In this document: positions 1 to 9,696 of the stretch, one piece after another
Layout of the letters: each line of letters opens with the position of its first letter
How positions within the stretch are numbered: position 1 is the stretch's first letter
Origin: JAMZMI01 sp964353015
GTDB lineage: Bacteria; Bacteroidota; Bacteroidia; Cytophagales; Cyclobacteriaceae
DNA: 64,000 nucleotides
NCBI GenBank assembly: GCA_964353015.1
Contig: CAYGUA010000011.1
Coordinates: 1 to 64,000 of the forward strand
Direction: 5' to 3'
The notes under the pieces: generated by a model
Told to the model about the DNA's origin: nothing
Database searches by the model: none
What the model saw: only the letters and a program-made list of their open reading frames with translations
Made by a program: the position numbers and the translations under genes

Positions 1-221
1 AGTGTGTTCGGAGTAAGAATAAATAGGAGAGTAGCCGATGAAAAGAAAGCAATTAGAGATCGAAATAAATTCATAATAGGTGTGTTAAATGAACTTCGCA
101 TCAGTAAGAAAATCACTTTTCTTACCAATCACACAATTTACCACCTTAACAAAACCTTAACAATCATATTCACAAAAACCCCTTAAAACAGCCTTTTTTA
201 AGTTAATACAGCTTATTCACC
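1..221. other. AT-rich stretch upstream of window's first gene, no gene called
   Basis: No convincing gene is visible. A 60-codon frame beginning with GTG at position 4 has no recognisable domain and a composition like non-coding DNA. The stretch ends in AT-rich sequence just past the 3' end of the minus-strand regulator. It may be the leader or tail of a gene outside the window. Confidence 0.4.
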
Positions 222-1253
222 TTAATATTTCCCTAATTCTTTTAGTAAGTCATCACCTGTGGAAAGTCCCATTTTTTTACGCAATCTGGAGCGAGACACG
301 TCTACACTCTCCCGGGTGTTGCCTAATAATTGTGCTACCTCTTTGGAAGATAAGTCCAATTTCAGCAAAGAGGCGAGTTTGATTTCGCTCTTGGATAAGT
401 CAGGAAAGGCCGTCTGCAGATTGGATGCAAAATCCTTGTGAACTTCAATAAACCTAAGCTGAAACTCGTTCCAAAGTTCCTCTCTGCTAGAGAACTTCAC
501 ACTGGATATGACCCGCCGAAGATCATCATCAGCATCACCGTCCACTTTGCCCTTGATAGTGATTAGGTCGGTGAGAAGTTGCTCCGAAGATTCGGCATTT
601 CTGGCCATGATCATCGCCTTGTATGCTAGCTCCCTATCCTTCGAATCTATCTGGTTTTGTAGTGCTTTGGATTCCTCAAAGCGAACCTGCTCTTTCAAAA
701 GATCATTTTGAGCAACGGATTCCTTGAGCCGATTCACAAACCAGTACATCAGGTAAGAAAAACCCAATAGAGAAGCGATAATAGTCACTGTGTTTTCGGC
801 CAGATAATTCGAATCTGATCCTATAAGCATGAAGATGCAATAAGTAATATGCAAAACATTATAAATGATTATGTGCTTCAATGACAGGATCATGCACAGG
901 GCAAACATGTAAACGAACAGAATAGGAATGTCTCTGAGATAGTTATTCTCCCATGTTGGTACTCCAGTTTCACGCAGGTAGAAATTGGTGAAAAAGACCA
1001 CTCCCATCGTCATGTACACAACCGTACCAAGCGTAAGCGGTACAGACAATCTGCCAATCACAAAAAGGATGGTGAGGATTACTACAGAGGTATTGAGTCC
1101 AAGGTTCACCCAAGAGAGTGCACCATAATCATTGACAAAATAATTATAAGTGTCCCCGGCACTAATGAGCGCAGTAGCCACACATAGCGCAGCAACAAAA
1201 TAAAATATTGTTTTCTCAACATTATACGCCCTACCCGTGGTTTCGAAATTCAT
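222..1253 (-). CDS. Membrane-anchored LuxR-type HTH transcriptional regulator
   Basis: The protein has 343 residues. The first half holds about six hydrophobic segments (residues about 12-180) with no periplasmic sensor domain I can name. A charged, probably coiled-coil stretch follows at about 180-225. The C-terminal 60 residues form a LuxR/GerE-like helix-turn-helix (LSKSEIKLASLLKL, then SSKEVAQLLGNTRESVDVSRSRLRKK). This layout fits Bacteroidota regulators that link membrane sensing to DNA binding without a kinase. A TTG start three codons upstream (1260-1262) is possible, but the ATG at 1251-1253 is preferred. The ligand and targets are unknown. Confidence 0.75.
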   Translation of the reverse strand: MNFETTGRAYNVEKTIFYFVAALCVATALISAGDTYNYFVNDYGALSWVNLGLNTSVVILTILFVIGRLSVPLTLGTVVYMTMGVVFFTNFYLRETGVPTWENNYLRDIPILFVYMFALCMILSLKHIIIYNVLHITYCIFMLIGSDSNYLAENTVTIIASLLGFSYLMYWFVNRLKESVAQNDLLKEQVRFEESKALQNQIDSKDRELAYKAMIMARNAESSEQLLTDLITIKGKVDGDADDDLRRVISSVKFSSREELWNEFQLRFIEVHKDFASNLQTAFPDLSKSEIKLASLLKLDLSSKEVAQLLGNTRESVDVSRSRLRKKMGLSTGDDLLKELGKY

Positions 1254-1372
1254 ATATCGCAAAAATGAAAATTAGTCGTTCAAAGGAATTAGTCTATCTA
1301 AAACTTACGCGATTATCGTTTCTTTAAACTTTTAGTAAAGAACTGGTCGCGGGTTGCTAATATAAAAGAATA

Positions 1373-2347
1373 CTATTTAGTACGATCAATCGTGAACTGA
1401 ACGAGCTGCTCAAGTGATGATTTGTAAACAGAATCGGGAAGTGATTTTAGTATATCCTTGGCCTTTTGATGATATTCTTCCATGATGGAAGTGGCGTATT
1501 CAATACCGCCAGATGCTTTCACGAATGCAATAACTTCAGCTACTTTCTTCGGTTGATCTTCGCTTTTCTTGATGGCCGAAATAATATGTTTTTTATTTGA
1601 TTTGTCCGTATTATTCAAAGCATAGATCAGCGGCAAGGTCATTTTCTTCTCTCGGATATCAATTCCAGTGGGTTTGCCAATTTCAAAAGCTCCATAATCA
1701 AACAGGTCATCTTTGATCTGAAAAGCCATCCCTACACATTCTCCAAACACAGTTAATTTGTCAATAATTTCAAGATCAGCACCTGAGGAGCTAGCTCCTA
1801 CTCTACAACAGGCCGTGATGAGACTGGCTGTTTTTTGCTTGATAATCTCAAAATAAACATCTTCAGTAATGTCCAGTTTCCTTGCTTTTTCCATCTGAAG
1901 GAGTTCACCTTCACTCATCTCTCTTACTGCATTGGATACAATCTTGAGCAAATCAAAATCATCGTTTTCAAGAGAAAGAATTAATCCTCTGGATAATAAA
2001 TAATCACCAACCAGTACGGCTATTTTGTTTTTCCAAAGCGCATTTATAGAAAAGAATCCTCTGCGGTAATGAGAATCATCTACCACATCATCGTGAACTA
2101 AGGTTGCTGTATGCAGCAATTCAATCAAGGCAGCACCCCGATAAGTGCTTTCACTAATGGTTCCGGCAGTACCCGCACAAAGAAAAACAAACAGCGGTCG
2201 CATTTGCTTTCCTTTTCTTCTTACAATGTAGTTGGTGATTTTATCTAAAAGCATCACCTTACTGCGCATAGATTGGCGGAACTTCTTTTCGAATTCCTCC
2301 ATCTCAGCTGCCACAGGAGCTTGTATATCTTTTAGATTTATTGACAT
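1373..2347 (-). CDS. ispB: Polyprenyl diphosphate synthase (trans-isoprenyl, probably long-chain)
   Basis: A 324-residue member of the trans-isoprenyl diphosphate synthase family. It adds isopentenyl diphosphate units to an allylic primer, typically making the C35-C45 side chain of menaquinone. The first aspartate motif is LVHDDVVDD (DDxxD at residues 86-90), followed by the usual RRG. The second is FQIKDDLFDYG (D213, D214, D217). The product KGKQMRP binding signature lies near residues 45-51. Length and motifs are complete. Chain length cannot be read with certainty, so the octaprenyl symbol is a best fit. It starts at ATG 2345-2347 and stands alone, divergent from the PhzF-like gene. Confidence 0.85.
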   Translation of the reverse strand: MSINLKDIQAPVAAEMEEFEKKFRQSMRSKVMLLDKITNYIVRRKGKQMRPLFVFLCAGTAGTISESTYRGAALIELLHTATLVHDDVVDDSHYRRGFFSINALWKNKIAVLVGDYLLSRGLILSLENDDFDLLKIVSNAVREMSEGELLQMEKARKLDITEDVYFEIIKQKTASLITACCRVGASSSGADLEIIDKLTVFGECVGMAFQIKDDLFDYGAFEIGKPTGIDIREKKMTLPLIYALNNTDKSNKKHIISAIKKSEDQPKKVAEVIAFVKASGGIEYATSIMEEYHQKAKDILKSLPDSVYKSSLEQLVQFTIDRTK

Positions 2348-2487
2348 TATTTATTGAAGTTGCAATATTAACACCTCCTCATCTGATTACAAACGAATTC
2401 AATTGAGTTAATCAACCAATTGTTTTACTATAAAGGTTTCGTTTTTATTAAATTTTTCTTTGTGTTGTTTTGCTAAAAAAATATTTG

Positions 2488-3378
2488 ATGGCTGATTACT
2501 CCTATTACCTGCTCGATGTATTTACCAATGAAATGTTTGGTGGCAACCAACTGGCTTTATTTCCAGATGCAAGAGAAATCGATCCGAACATTTTTCAAAA
2601 AATAGCTTTAGAATTCAATTTGCCAGAAACAGTTTTCCTGTTTCCACCAGATAATGATGATCAGGTTCACTCAATGAGGATTTTTACGCCAAGAGCGGAG
2701 CTACCTACTGCGGGACACCCAACCATTGGCACAGCTCATTTCATCACAGCACAACAAAATGATAAGCAGGAAATTGAGTTGGATCAAAAGGTGGGCAGAA
2801 TAAAAGTCGAGGCTACCTATCTACCAAATGGTGAGCCTGATTTACTTACCATGTACCAGCCGTTACCAGTTTTTGGTAAAATATTCGCAGAAAAATCAGA
2901 ATTCGCAGCGATGATCGGCTTGACCGAAAATGATCTCGATGAACTTCCTATTCAGGAGATTTCCTGTGGAAATAATTTCCTATTTATACCACTCAAATCC
3001 GGATCAAAGCTCGCGAAAGTGAAGGTTAATCTTACATTATGGGATGCATTAAGGCCACAACTTTCAAGTATGGGTATTTACGTTTTTTCCATTCATGATG
3101 TGAAAGACGGGGATGTAAAAGGGAGAATGTTTGCACCAGAAATCGGGATTACAGAAGACCCTGCCACTGGTTCTGCCAATGGTCCATTGGCCTGTTACCT
3201 AAGCAAATACAATCTTGCACAATTCCCGGTTACGAGTTTGCAGGGATTTGAAATGGGCAGACCCAGCTATCTTCACCTGGACATTGAAAAAGATGAAAAT
3301 GCTTCCATTTCTGCCGTAAAGGTAGCTGGCAGATGTAAATTAGTTGGCACAGGAGAACTCTTTGTGAATATGGAATAA
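2488..3378 (+). CDS. PhzF family isomerase/epimerase-like protein
   Basis: A 296-residue protein of the PhzF/diaminopimelate-epimerase-like fold. The N-terminus (YYLLDVFTNEMFGGNQLALF) and the glutamate of LPETVFLF (E47, matching the catalytic Glu of PhzF) are present. So are the family signatures ELPTAGHPTIGTAH and ITEDPATGSANGPLA. Most family members outside phenazine clusters have unknown substrates, and there are no phenazine genes here, so a phenazine role is unlikely. A TTG 18 nt upstream would add six residues, but the ATG at 2488 matches family N-termini. It is probably monocistronic. Confidence 0.85.
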   Translation: MADYSYYLLDVFTNEMFGGNQLALFPDAREIDPNIFQKIALEFNLPETVFLFPPDNDDQVHSMRIFTPRAELPTAGHPTIGTAHFITAQQNDKQEIELDQKVGRIKVEATYLPNGEPDLLTMYQPLPVFGKIFAEKSEFAAMIGLTENDLDELPIQEISCGNNFLFIPLKSGSKLAKVKVNLTLWDALRPQLSSMGIYVFSIHDVKDGDVKGRMFAPEIGITEDPATGSANGPLACYLSKYNLAQFPVTSLQGFEMGRPSYLHLDIEKDENASISAVKVAGRCKLVGTGELFVNME

Positions 3379-3437
3379 ATTTAATTCAGCTAACTTGCAG
3401 CCATATTATCCAAACAATCCGACCGACCGATTTTTGC

Positions 3438-5117
3438 ATGCGTAAGCAAAAGATAAGATATTCTGAAATCATCCCTAGAACCAAGCAATGGCCTATAGTC
3501 CAGCTTGCTAAAAACAGGAAATCCTTTAAGCAAGAAGTAGCCAACGAATCTTTTGAGTCACTTAAAAAGTTCAATCGTGGGCGCTCTCTAAGAGAAGAAT
3601 TGGAGATGACCGTATACCGCGAAAAACTGCGGATCAAAAACAATCCATGGAGAGTAGATCCAAAAGATGATAAATCGTTTTGGCAAAAAATACAGAGTCA
3701 ATTAGCTGACAGCCAAAATCTGGAAGCTCAAGAAGCCAAGGAGAAAGAAGAAGAAATATTACATCACATACTGGATCGCTACGCTGAAGAAATCGCTGGC
3801 AACTTCAAAAAAACGTCTTATAAATTTGCTAAGGCAATTGTAACATTCGGATTTGCAAGGCTCCTCAACGCTGCACGCGGTGTAAAGGGCATTATGTCAC
3901 TATTCAGCAGACAGCTTGATCTTGACGATAAAATCCATGTCAAAGGAGAACCTGATCACATTAGAGAATTAGCCAAACACGGCACTGTGGTTATGGTGCC
4001 CACTCACTTTAGCAATCTTGATTCTATTTTGATTGGCTGGGTGATTCAGTTTCTTGGCTTACCAGCTTTTATCTATGGAGCGGGACTCAATCTTTTCAAT
4101 CTGAAATTATTCGCTTACTTCATGAATAGTCTTGGAGCTTATAAGGTTGACAGAAGGAAAAAAAATCCAATCTATCTCGAAGCACTCAAAACGTATTCAA
4201 GTCTTGCTTTGAGAAAAGGCTGTCACAGTTTGTTTTTCCCGGGTGGTACCAGATCCAGATCAGGTCATATTGAAAAATCACTAAAGTTGGGATTGCTAGG
4301 TACGGCAGTTGAAGCGCAGCGGATTCTTTATCAAAACGAAACTGAATCAGAACCTGCACCAAAAATATTTATTGTACCAGTGGTGTTAAATTATCATTTC
4401 ACATTGGAAGCTCCGGCATTGATCAATGATTATCTAAAAATAACCGGTCAGGAGCGTTACTATAAAGAACGGGACGAATTCACCACGTCTTATAAAATCG
4501 CCACATTCCTTTTCAAATTTTTCACCAAAGGCTCTGATATATCAGTAAGCATTGGTAAAGGGCTGGACATCATGGGCAACTATGTGGATATGGAAGGCAA
4601 CAGTCTGGATGCCAATGGAAACATCATTGACCCAAGGGATTATTTCCGAAGAGATGGGAAAATAAGTGTTGACGAGCAGCGTGAAGAAGAATATGTGAGG
4701 ATTTTGGCTAAAAAAATTGTGGTTGAATATCACAAGTACAACAGAGTTTTCGCCAGTCATCTTGTTGCATTTACAGCATTTAAATATCTGGAAAGGAAAA
4801 ATCCCAAACTAGATTTATATAGCCTGCTTAGACTTCCTGATGAAGATTTGATCATCGACTATGCCGACTTCAAAAAGGCTTACAAAAAGCTAAAAAAGAA
4901 GGTATTGAAAATGTACAAAAAACAAACTGTAGATGTGGCAGGACATATGCTTGAAAAAGCTGATGCCAGCATTGATCTTGGATTGGCCAATGTAGGAATG
5001 TACCACGCAGAAAGACCCTTGATCAAAAAGGGTGATAAAATCATTATTCAAAACATGAATACATTGTATTATTATCACAACAGAATGGATGGATATGGTC
5101 TCGAAAAGCACATCTAA
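3438..5117 (+). CDS. Glycerol-3-phosphate / lysophosphatidate acyltransferase (PlsB/PlsC-like)
   Basis: A 559-residue acyltransferase acting in membrane phospholipid synthesis. Block I is THFSNLD with the catalytic HX4D pair H190/D195. Block III is FFPGGTRSRSG (266-276). Around this core are a long basic N-terminal region (about 150 residues, helical, with many charged residues) and a C-terminal extension of about 250 residues. It is larger than a standard PlsC (about 240) and smaller than E. coli PlsB (about 800). Its 3' end overlaps gpsA by 29 nt, so it very likely uses the product of GpsA, glycerol-3-phosphate. The assignment as first-step (sn-1) acyltransferase rests on that context. Confidence 0.8.
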   Translation: MRKQKIRYSEIIPRTKQWPIVQLAKNRKSFKQEVANESFESLKKFNRGRSLREELEMTVYREKLRIKNNPWRVDPKDDKSFWQKIQSQLADSQNLEAQEAKEKEEEILHHILDRYAEEIAGNFKKTSYKFAKAIVTFGFARLLNAARGVKGIMSLFSRQLDLDDKIHVKGEPDHIRELAKHGTVVMVPTHFSNLDSILIGWVIQFLGLPAFIYGAGLNLFNLKLFAYFMNSLGAYKVDRRKKNPIYLEALKTYSSLALRKGCHSLFFPGGTRSRSGHIEKSLKLGLLGTAVEAQRILYQNETESEPAPKIFIVPVVLNYHFTLEAPALINDYLKITGQERYYKERDEFTTSYKIATFLFKFFTKGSDISVSIGKGLDIMGNYVDMEGNSLDANGNIIDPRDYFRRDGKISVDEQREEEYVRILAKKIVVEYHKYNRVFASHLVAFTAFKYLERKNPKLDLYSLLRLPDEDLIIDYADFKKAYKKLKKKVLKMYKKQTVDVAGHMLEKADASIDLGLANVGMYHAERPLIKKGDKIIIQNMNTLYYYHNRMDGYGLEKHI

Positions 5118-6150
5118 TCAAAAAAAAGTTGGGGTAATAGGTGCCGGAAGTTTCGGTACTGCGATAGCCAATATTCTGGCTGAAAAAAATCATGTAATTC
5201 TATACAGCCACCGCAAGGAAAAGGCGGATGAAATCAGCAAAACAAGAAAAAGTTCTGGACAATCCTTGAGTGACAGTATTGAGATCTCAAATGATTTAGA
5301 GGAAGTTGGAAAAAATTGTGATGTGATCTTTCCGATTGTGCCATCGGCTAATTTCAGATCAATGATTCGGGATCTGAGCCCGTTTTTGAAGCCATATCAC
5401 ATTTTAATTCACGGCACAAAAGGTTTCGACCAAAATCTGGCCAAATCAAAAATAACACCTTCAAACAAGCTATCAAGAGAGCACATACGCACCATGAGTG
5501 AGGTGATCACAGAGGAAAGTTCTGTGGTGCGTGTTGGATGTCTGGCAGGCCCCAATCTCGCAAAGGAAATCAGCGAACACAAACCTGCGGCAACTGTTGT
5601 AGCCAGTCATTTTGATGAAGTGATTAAAGTAGGACAATCACTGCTCAGAAACGATCGCTTTTTGATCTATGGCAGCAATGACCTAATAGGAATCGAACTC
5701 TGCGGGATCTTAAAAAATATAATTGCCGTAGGTGCAGGAACCATCGCAGGACTTGGTTTGGGCGAAAATTCCCGATCACTTTTTATCAGTCGTGGATTGG
5801 TGGAAATGGTGCACATTGGTAAGGCATTAGGTGGAAATGCGCAAGCATTCTTAGGTCTCGCTGGAGTAGGAGATCTAATTGCCACGAGTGCAAGTAGCCT
5901 CAGCCGCAACTATTCAGTAGGTTTCAGAATGGCCAAAGGCGAAAACATTACTTCTATCATTGAATCTATGGAAGAGGTAGCAGAGGGAGTGAAAACCATC
6001 GAAATCATCAATGAACTTTCCAAAACCTATAAGGTCAGGTGTCCAATCACCGAGACTTTATACCGCATTATAAAAGGTGAAATGACGGTGGATGACGCTC
6101 ATAAATACCTCATGAAATTCCCATTTCGCGCGGAAATAGACTTTCTCTAA
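5089..6150 (+). CDS. gpsA: NAD(P)H-dependent glycerol-3-phosphate dehydrogenase
   Basis: A 353-residue GpsA that reduces dihydroxyacetone phosphate to sn-glycerol-3-phosphate, the phospholipid backbone. The Rossmann dinucleotide motif VGVIGAGSFGTAIA lies at residues 14-27. The catalytic lysine region (LKNIIAVGAGTIAGL) and the substrate-binding GENSRSLFISRG segment follow, and the C-terminal helical domain is complete. The start at ATG 5089 (or 5095) lies inside the 3' end of the acyltransferase gene in another frame, which suggests translational coupling. No neighbour points to a different role. Confidence 0.93.
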   Translation: MDMVSKSTSNQKKVGVIGAGSFGTAIANILAEKNHVILYSHRKEKADEISKTRKSSGQSLSDSIEISNDLEEVGKNCDVIFPIVPSANFRSMIRDLSPFLKPYHILIHGTKGFDQNLAKSKITPSNKLSREHIRTMSEVITEESSVVRVGCLAGPNLAKEISEHKPAATVVASHFDEVIKVGQSLLRNDRFLIYGSNDLIGIELCGILKNIIAVGAGTIAGLGLGENSRSLFISRGLVEMVHIGKALGGNAQAFLGLAGVGDLIATSASSLSRNYSVGFRMAKGENITSIIESMEEVAEGVKTIEIINELSKTYKVRCPITETLYRIIKGEMTVDDAHKYLMKFPFRAEIDFL

Positions 6151-6166
6151 ATTCCAGTAATTAGCC

Positions 6167-7408
6167 TTATTTTTCAGCATTTAACATCGCCCTTACTCTT
6201 TGGAGCAAAGGAGGATGTGAATAATGAAAAAACACATATGCTGGATGCGGTGTAAGATTTGACAGCTGGTCGCCACTTAGTTTTTTCAAAGCAGAGATCA
6301 GCGATTCGCCATCATATGTAGTCACTGCGTAGTTATCAGCTTCGTATTCATTCTTTCTGCTAATCACATTTCCTATCAAACCTAAAATAGTAGAAACTGG
6401 GCTATACAGAATCCCAAAAGCAAGGATATTCAGATGAAGAGCTGTAATCTCACCACCCATCGCATAACTCACTTCACTGCTTGTGATCATCAATGACATC
6501 AAAAACAACATCAGTCCAATGGTAAGAATGCTGATAATCGTGCCGAGGATAATATGTTTCTTCTTGAAATGACCAACTTCATGCGCAAATACCGCTGTAA
6601 GTTCCTCAGTGGTGTGATTAGCGATCAAGGTGTCGTACAGTACCACTTTCTTTTGTTTTCCTAAGCCTGAAAAAAATGCATTGCCTTTGCTCGACCTTTT
6701 TGATCCATCAATCACGAAGATGTTTTTCAACGGAAAATCCACTTTATCACTATAAGACTGAATCGATTCTTTGAGCTCACCATCCTCCATTGGCGAAAGC
6801 TTATTGAACAGTGGTAAAATCAGTGAGGTATAAAACACATTAAGGAAGAGAACAAAAACAGTGATCACAGCCCAGAAATAAAGCCAAAAGCCACTTCCCA
6901 TGAGCATGATCAGATAGATAAGCAACGAAATGAGAATCCCACCAACAATTATTGCCAGAACATAACCCTTGATTTTATCAAGAATAAAAGTTTTAACGGT
7001 CGTCTTGTTAAATCCAAATTTTTCTTCGATCACAAAGGTGCCGTATATGGAAAAAGGCAAGCCAATTAGATCTGAAATAATAAAAACTGATCCGAAGAAA
7101 AGCAGGTTGGTAACAGGTTCGAATGGAGAGAAAATACGCAACCATTTGTCGAGCATACCAAACCACCCAAAATAGAGCGCGCAAAACATCAAAACAAAAC
7201 TGAAAGTAGCACTTAACATCCCAAAGCGCGACGTTGCTATACCGTATGCTTGAGACTTCTTATATTTTGCTTCATCATAAATACCTTCTAATTCTGCTGG
7301 AATTGGCTTTTTTGAGTTTTTATTATTCAAATAGCTTAGTGATCTTTCTAAAACAAAATCAAAGGAAATAATCGCTAAAAGGATAATGAGGATGGTTTGT
7401 TCGTTCAT
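6167..7408 (-). CDS. M48 family membrane metallopeptidase, Ste24/CAAX-protease-like
   Basis: A 413-residue integral membrane zinc protease. It has about seven hydrophobic segments, the zinc motif HEVGH at 276-280 and a downstream glutamate ligand region (NEYEADNYA, about 350-358). The sequence GNAFFSGLGKQKKVVLYDTL before the zinc site is typical of the Ste24/HtpX group. The length matches Ste24-type CAAX proteases (about 410). Bacteria lack CAAX prenylation, so the role is probably membrane-protein quality control. It starts with an ATG and converges with gpsA, leaving a 16-nt gap. Confidence 0.87.
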   Translation of the reverse strand: MNEQTILIILLAIISFDFVLERSLSYLNNKNSKKPIPAELEGIYDEAKYKKSQAYGIATSRFGMLSATFSFVLMFCALYFGWFGMLDKWLRIFSPFEPVTNLLFFGSVFIISDLIGLPFSIYGTFVIEEKFGFNKTTVKTFILDKIKGYVLAIIVGGILISLLIYLIMLMGSGFWLYFWAVITVFVLFLNVFYTSLILPLFNKLSPMEDGELKESIQSYSDKVDFPLKNIFVIDGSKRSSKGNAFFSGLGKQKKVVLYDTLIANHTTEELTAVFAHEVGHFKKKHIILGTIISILTIGLMLFLMSLMITSSEVSYAMGGEITALHLNILAFGILYSPVSTILGLIGNVISRKNEYEADNYAVTTYDGESLISALKKLSGDQLSNLTPHPAYVFFHYSHPPLLQRVRAMLNAEK

Positions 7409-7486
7409 GTTGCAATATTAGGGAAAGTGTTCTTATGTCTTAAAAATTGACAAGTAGTGATTCAATAATACTTATCAGGATAAGTA

Positions 7487-8395
7487 TCATTTAGTCACGC
7501 GCACCAAATAACCCAAGGTTGGAATTCCATCAATATAAGCATCAGTGTAGTAATTTCCATGCTTAGAGAAACGATAACTCAATTGAAATTCGTTTGGTGA
7601 AATTTCTGTTAATTCAGCATCGGAAAATTCCTTACCTAATTTAATATGAGCATAGTTTGGTTTCTCTAATTGAGAGAATTTAATAACAAAATCCGTTTCT
7701 ACCTTTAGATCAATTATACCCTTAGATGATTCAGAACTTAGTTGAAATCCTTTTTTGAAAAACCCTTGATGAACTAGTGGAAAAAGTTTGAACTCATCTT
7801 TTGTGATTCCAAATGAATTTAATTCCCAATATTTTTCAATTGGATAATGATTGTAATTAAATTTCAAAGGATCCGACATAAAATACGGGTCGTATGATCC
7901 AAATTGACCTGAATATTCTAAATAATTCTGTCCCCAAGTCACATCAAACAGTTTCCACTCTCCATTTATTTTGGCAACATTCCAAGCATGATCTGGTTTT
8001 CTATTTTTACCTATGTCGGTATATTTGGCTTTGCTATATCCAGTAATTACCTCGCAATCAATTTCGACCGCATGCGCCAAAGTCTGAAACAATTCAGCAT
8101 ATCCAATACAAATGGCGCTTTTAGTTTTCAATGTTCTTTTTATCCTCTTGGCTGGCTTTTTGGCCATGAGTTTTCTTTGCATCACCTTGTCTTTGAAAAG
8201 GACATGATCATATTCAATATTGAAACCTATCCATGAATAAATGGCTCGAATTTTTTCTGTTTGATTATTGTAAGGACTGGTGATTTTTTGAGCAATCTCG
8301 AATGTATTTTTACCTTTAATATCTAGCCGCCTAACTTGTTGATCAATGGTAAAATACCTTATTTGACCATTAAGGACCAAGGGTATAAAAAACAA
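7487..8395 (-). CDS. Secreted transglutaminase-like (kyphoscoliosis-type) protein
   Basis: About 302 residues. The papain-like triad of the transglutaminase-core superfamily is visible: Cys in SAICIGYAELF (C96), His in PDHAWNVAKI (H136) and Asp in KLFDVTWG (D151). The C-terminal 130 residues look like a beta-rich domain. Upstream of residue 1 the open frame continues with a basic stretch and then a hydrophobic core ending at LNGQ, which resembles a signal peptide. There is no ATG or GTG in frame between the upstream stop and residue 1, so TTG at 8393-8395 or a rarer codon further upstream must be used. The natural substrate is unknown and a protease role is possible. Confidence 0.7.
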   Translation of the reverse strand: MFFIPLVLNGQIRYFTIDQQVRRLDIKGKNTFEIAQKITSPYNNQTEKIRAIYSWIGFNIEYDHVLFKDKVMQRKLMAKKPAKRIKRTLKTKSAICIGYAELFQTLAHAVEIDCEVITGYSKAKYTDIGKNRKPDHAWNVAKINGEWKLFDVTWGQNYLEYSGQFGSYDPYFMSDPLKFNYNHYPIEKYWELNSFGITKDEFKLFPLVHQGFFKKGFQLSSESSKGIIDLKVETDFVIKFSQLEKPNYAHIKLGKEFSDAELTEISPNEFQLSYRFSKHGNYYTDAYIDGIPTLGYLVRVTK

Positions 8396-8486
8396 ACTGA
8401 TTAGAAAGTGTTTGATGTTACAACGAGAATTTTTGTTCGACTTAAACTAAAATTAAATAGAAATTTAAATAAAGAACAGTTATTTA

Positions 8487-9581
8487 TCAAAAAACAAACG
8501 GAACGGGGCATCTTAGTTCCCTTACATCTCTGGCAGGCTTTCTTGGATTCGCAAGACTGAAGGCATAACTGATAGATATTTCGTGTGCTCCTCCACTACC
8601 TATTCCCAAATCCGAAATAGTATAATCAAAGCTGTATCCAATAGTTAGATCGTTTTTATTTACTCCAATCATTCCAATGATTGATTCATTGTTGGCAATG
8701 CCGCGAAGACTTTCCAATGGCACGCCTCTATACCAAATTCCCAATAAAATCGGCTCAAGTGTAAAATAAACACCTAGATCAAGTTGCTTAAAATCTCCCT
8801 GCTGGCGATAGTTGAATGATGGAGTAAAGCTTCTTTCCTTTCCTTTTGTTGATAGCTTGGCCTTTCGGCTCACGTCAGAAAAATGGATTTTATAACCTCC
8901 ATGTAAGGAGTATTTTCTCGGAAGTGGCGCATCACCACCAGCAATTGATTGGTTTGGCTCCAAAACATGATGTACTGAATATCCCAGCCATGCAACTGGA
9001 TTGAATAGGATACCACCAAAAGACATATCAAAAAATCTGGCTGAAAGTCCGGTATTAAAAGTTTCCTGACTCACTGGGCGAACCTGACCCGTTTCGTCAA
9101 ATTGATCGCCAAAAGTTAATCTGTCAAAATTTAGATCCCGCCAATAATAGGCCACTTCTACACCCGGGCGAAAAGTCCACTTTTGATTCAACCGAACCTG
9201 ATAGGCATATTGTAATCCAATAGATGTGGATTGCAATCCGACCAAACCTTCTCTATCCGTATTGATTATGATACCTGCACTGCTGTTGTAGTCTTCAAAA
9301 TTATAATCCGCAAAAAATGAATAGGTTTCAAAAGTTGCATCAATAGATGGCCATTGGTTTCGGTAGTTTATACCCGCCCTTCCTCGCTGATTTATTCCTA
9401 CCAAACCCGGGTTGATATACATGGGAGCAGCATAATATTGCGAGAATTGAGGATCTTGTGCTTGAAGATTGTCTTTTGGAAATAGACACAAGACCAAACA
9501 CCCGATCCACGAAAGTGCGATTATTTTACTGTTTTGAATGGTTTTTAGTTTTCTCAAAGGAGCCAAAAGATAAAAATTCAA
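8487..9581 (-). CDS. PorP/SprF family type IX secretion outer-membrane protein
   Basis: About 364 residues. After a hydrophobic signal segment ending near LQAQDPQ, the N-terminus reads QFSQYYAAPMYINPGLVG, the hallmark of the PorP/SprF family. The rest alternates beta-strand patterns of an outer-membrane barrel. Family members bind or anchor secreted T9SS cargo at the cell surface; SprF is needed for the gliding adhesin SprB. The gene is divergent from a type-B T9SS cargo gene (start 9697), the usual pairing. Only TTG codons are available as starts: 9579-9581, or a later one before LRKLK. The exact N-terminus is unsure. Confidence 0.88.
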   Translation of the reverse strand: MNFYLLAPLRKLKTIQNSKIIALSWIGCLVLCLFPKDNLQAQDPQFSQYYAAPMYINPGLVGINQRGRAGINYRNQWPSIDATFETYSFFADYNFEDYNSSAGIIINTDREGLVGLQSTSIGLQYAYQVRLNQKWTFRPGVEVAYYWRDLNFDRLTFGDQFDETGQVRPVSQETFNTGLSARFFDMSFGGILFNPVAWLGYSVHHVLEPNQSIAGGDAPLPRKYSLHGGYKIHFSDVSRKAKLSTKGKERSFTPSFNYRQQGDFKQLDLGVYFTLEPILLGIWYRGVPLESLRGIANNESIIGMIGVNKNDLTIGYSFDYTISDLGIGSGGAHEISISYAFSLANPRKPARDVRELRCPVPFVF

Positions 9582-9696
9582 AGTTGCTAATCTAAGTAAT
9601 GTAACGGTAAGTTGTGCGTTAGTATTTTATGTTAATTTTACAGAGTGTTGTGATTCTGTGGACAATCCTCAGAAGTATTAACCCTTATTTAGTTCA

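Noticed and set aside
4..186. 60-codon plus-strand frame at the window start
   Set aside because: GTG start, no domain, low-complexity composition and no homology pattern; treated as non-coding.
2488..3378. Phenazine biosynthesis
   Set aside because: A PhzF-fold protein alone is not enough; no other phz genes are in the window.
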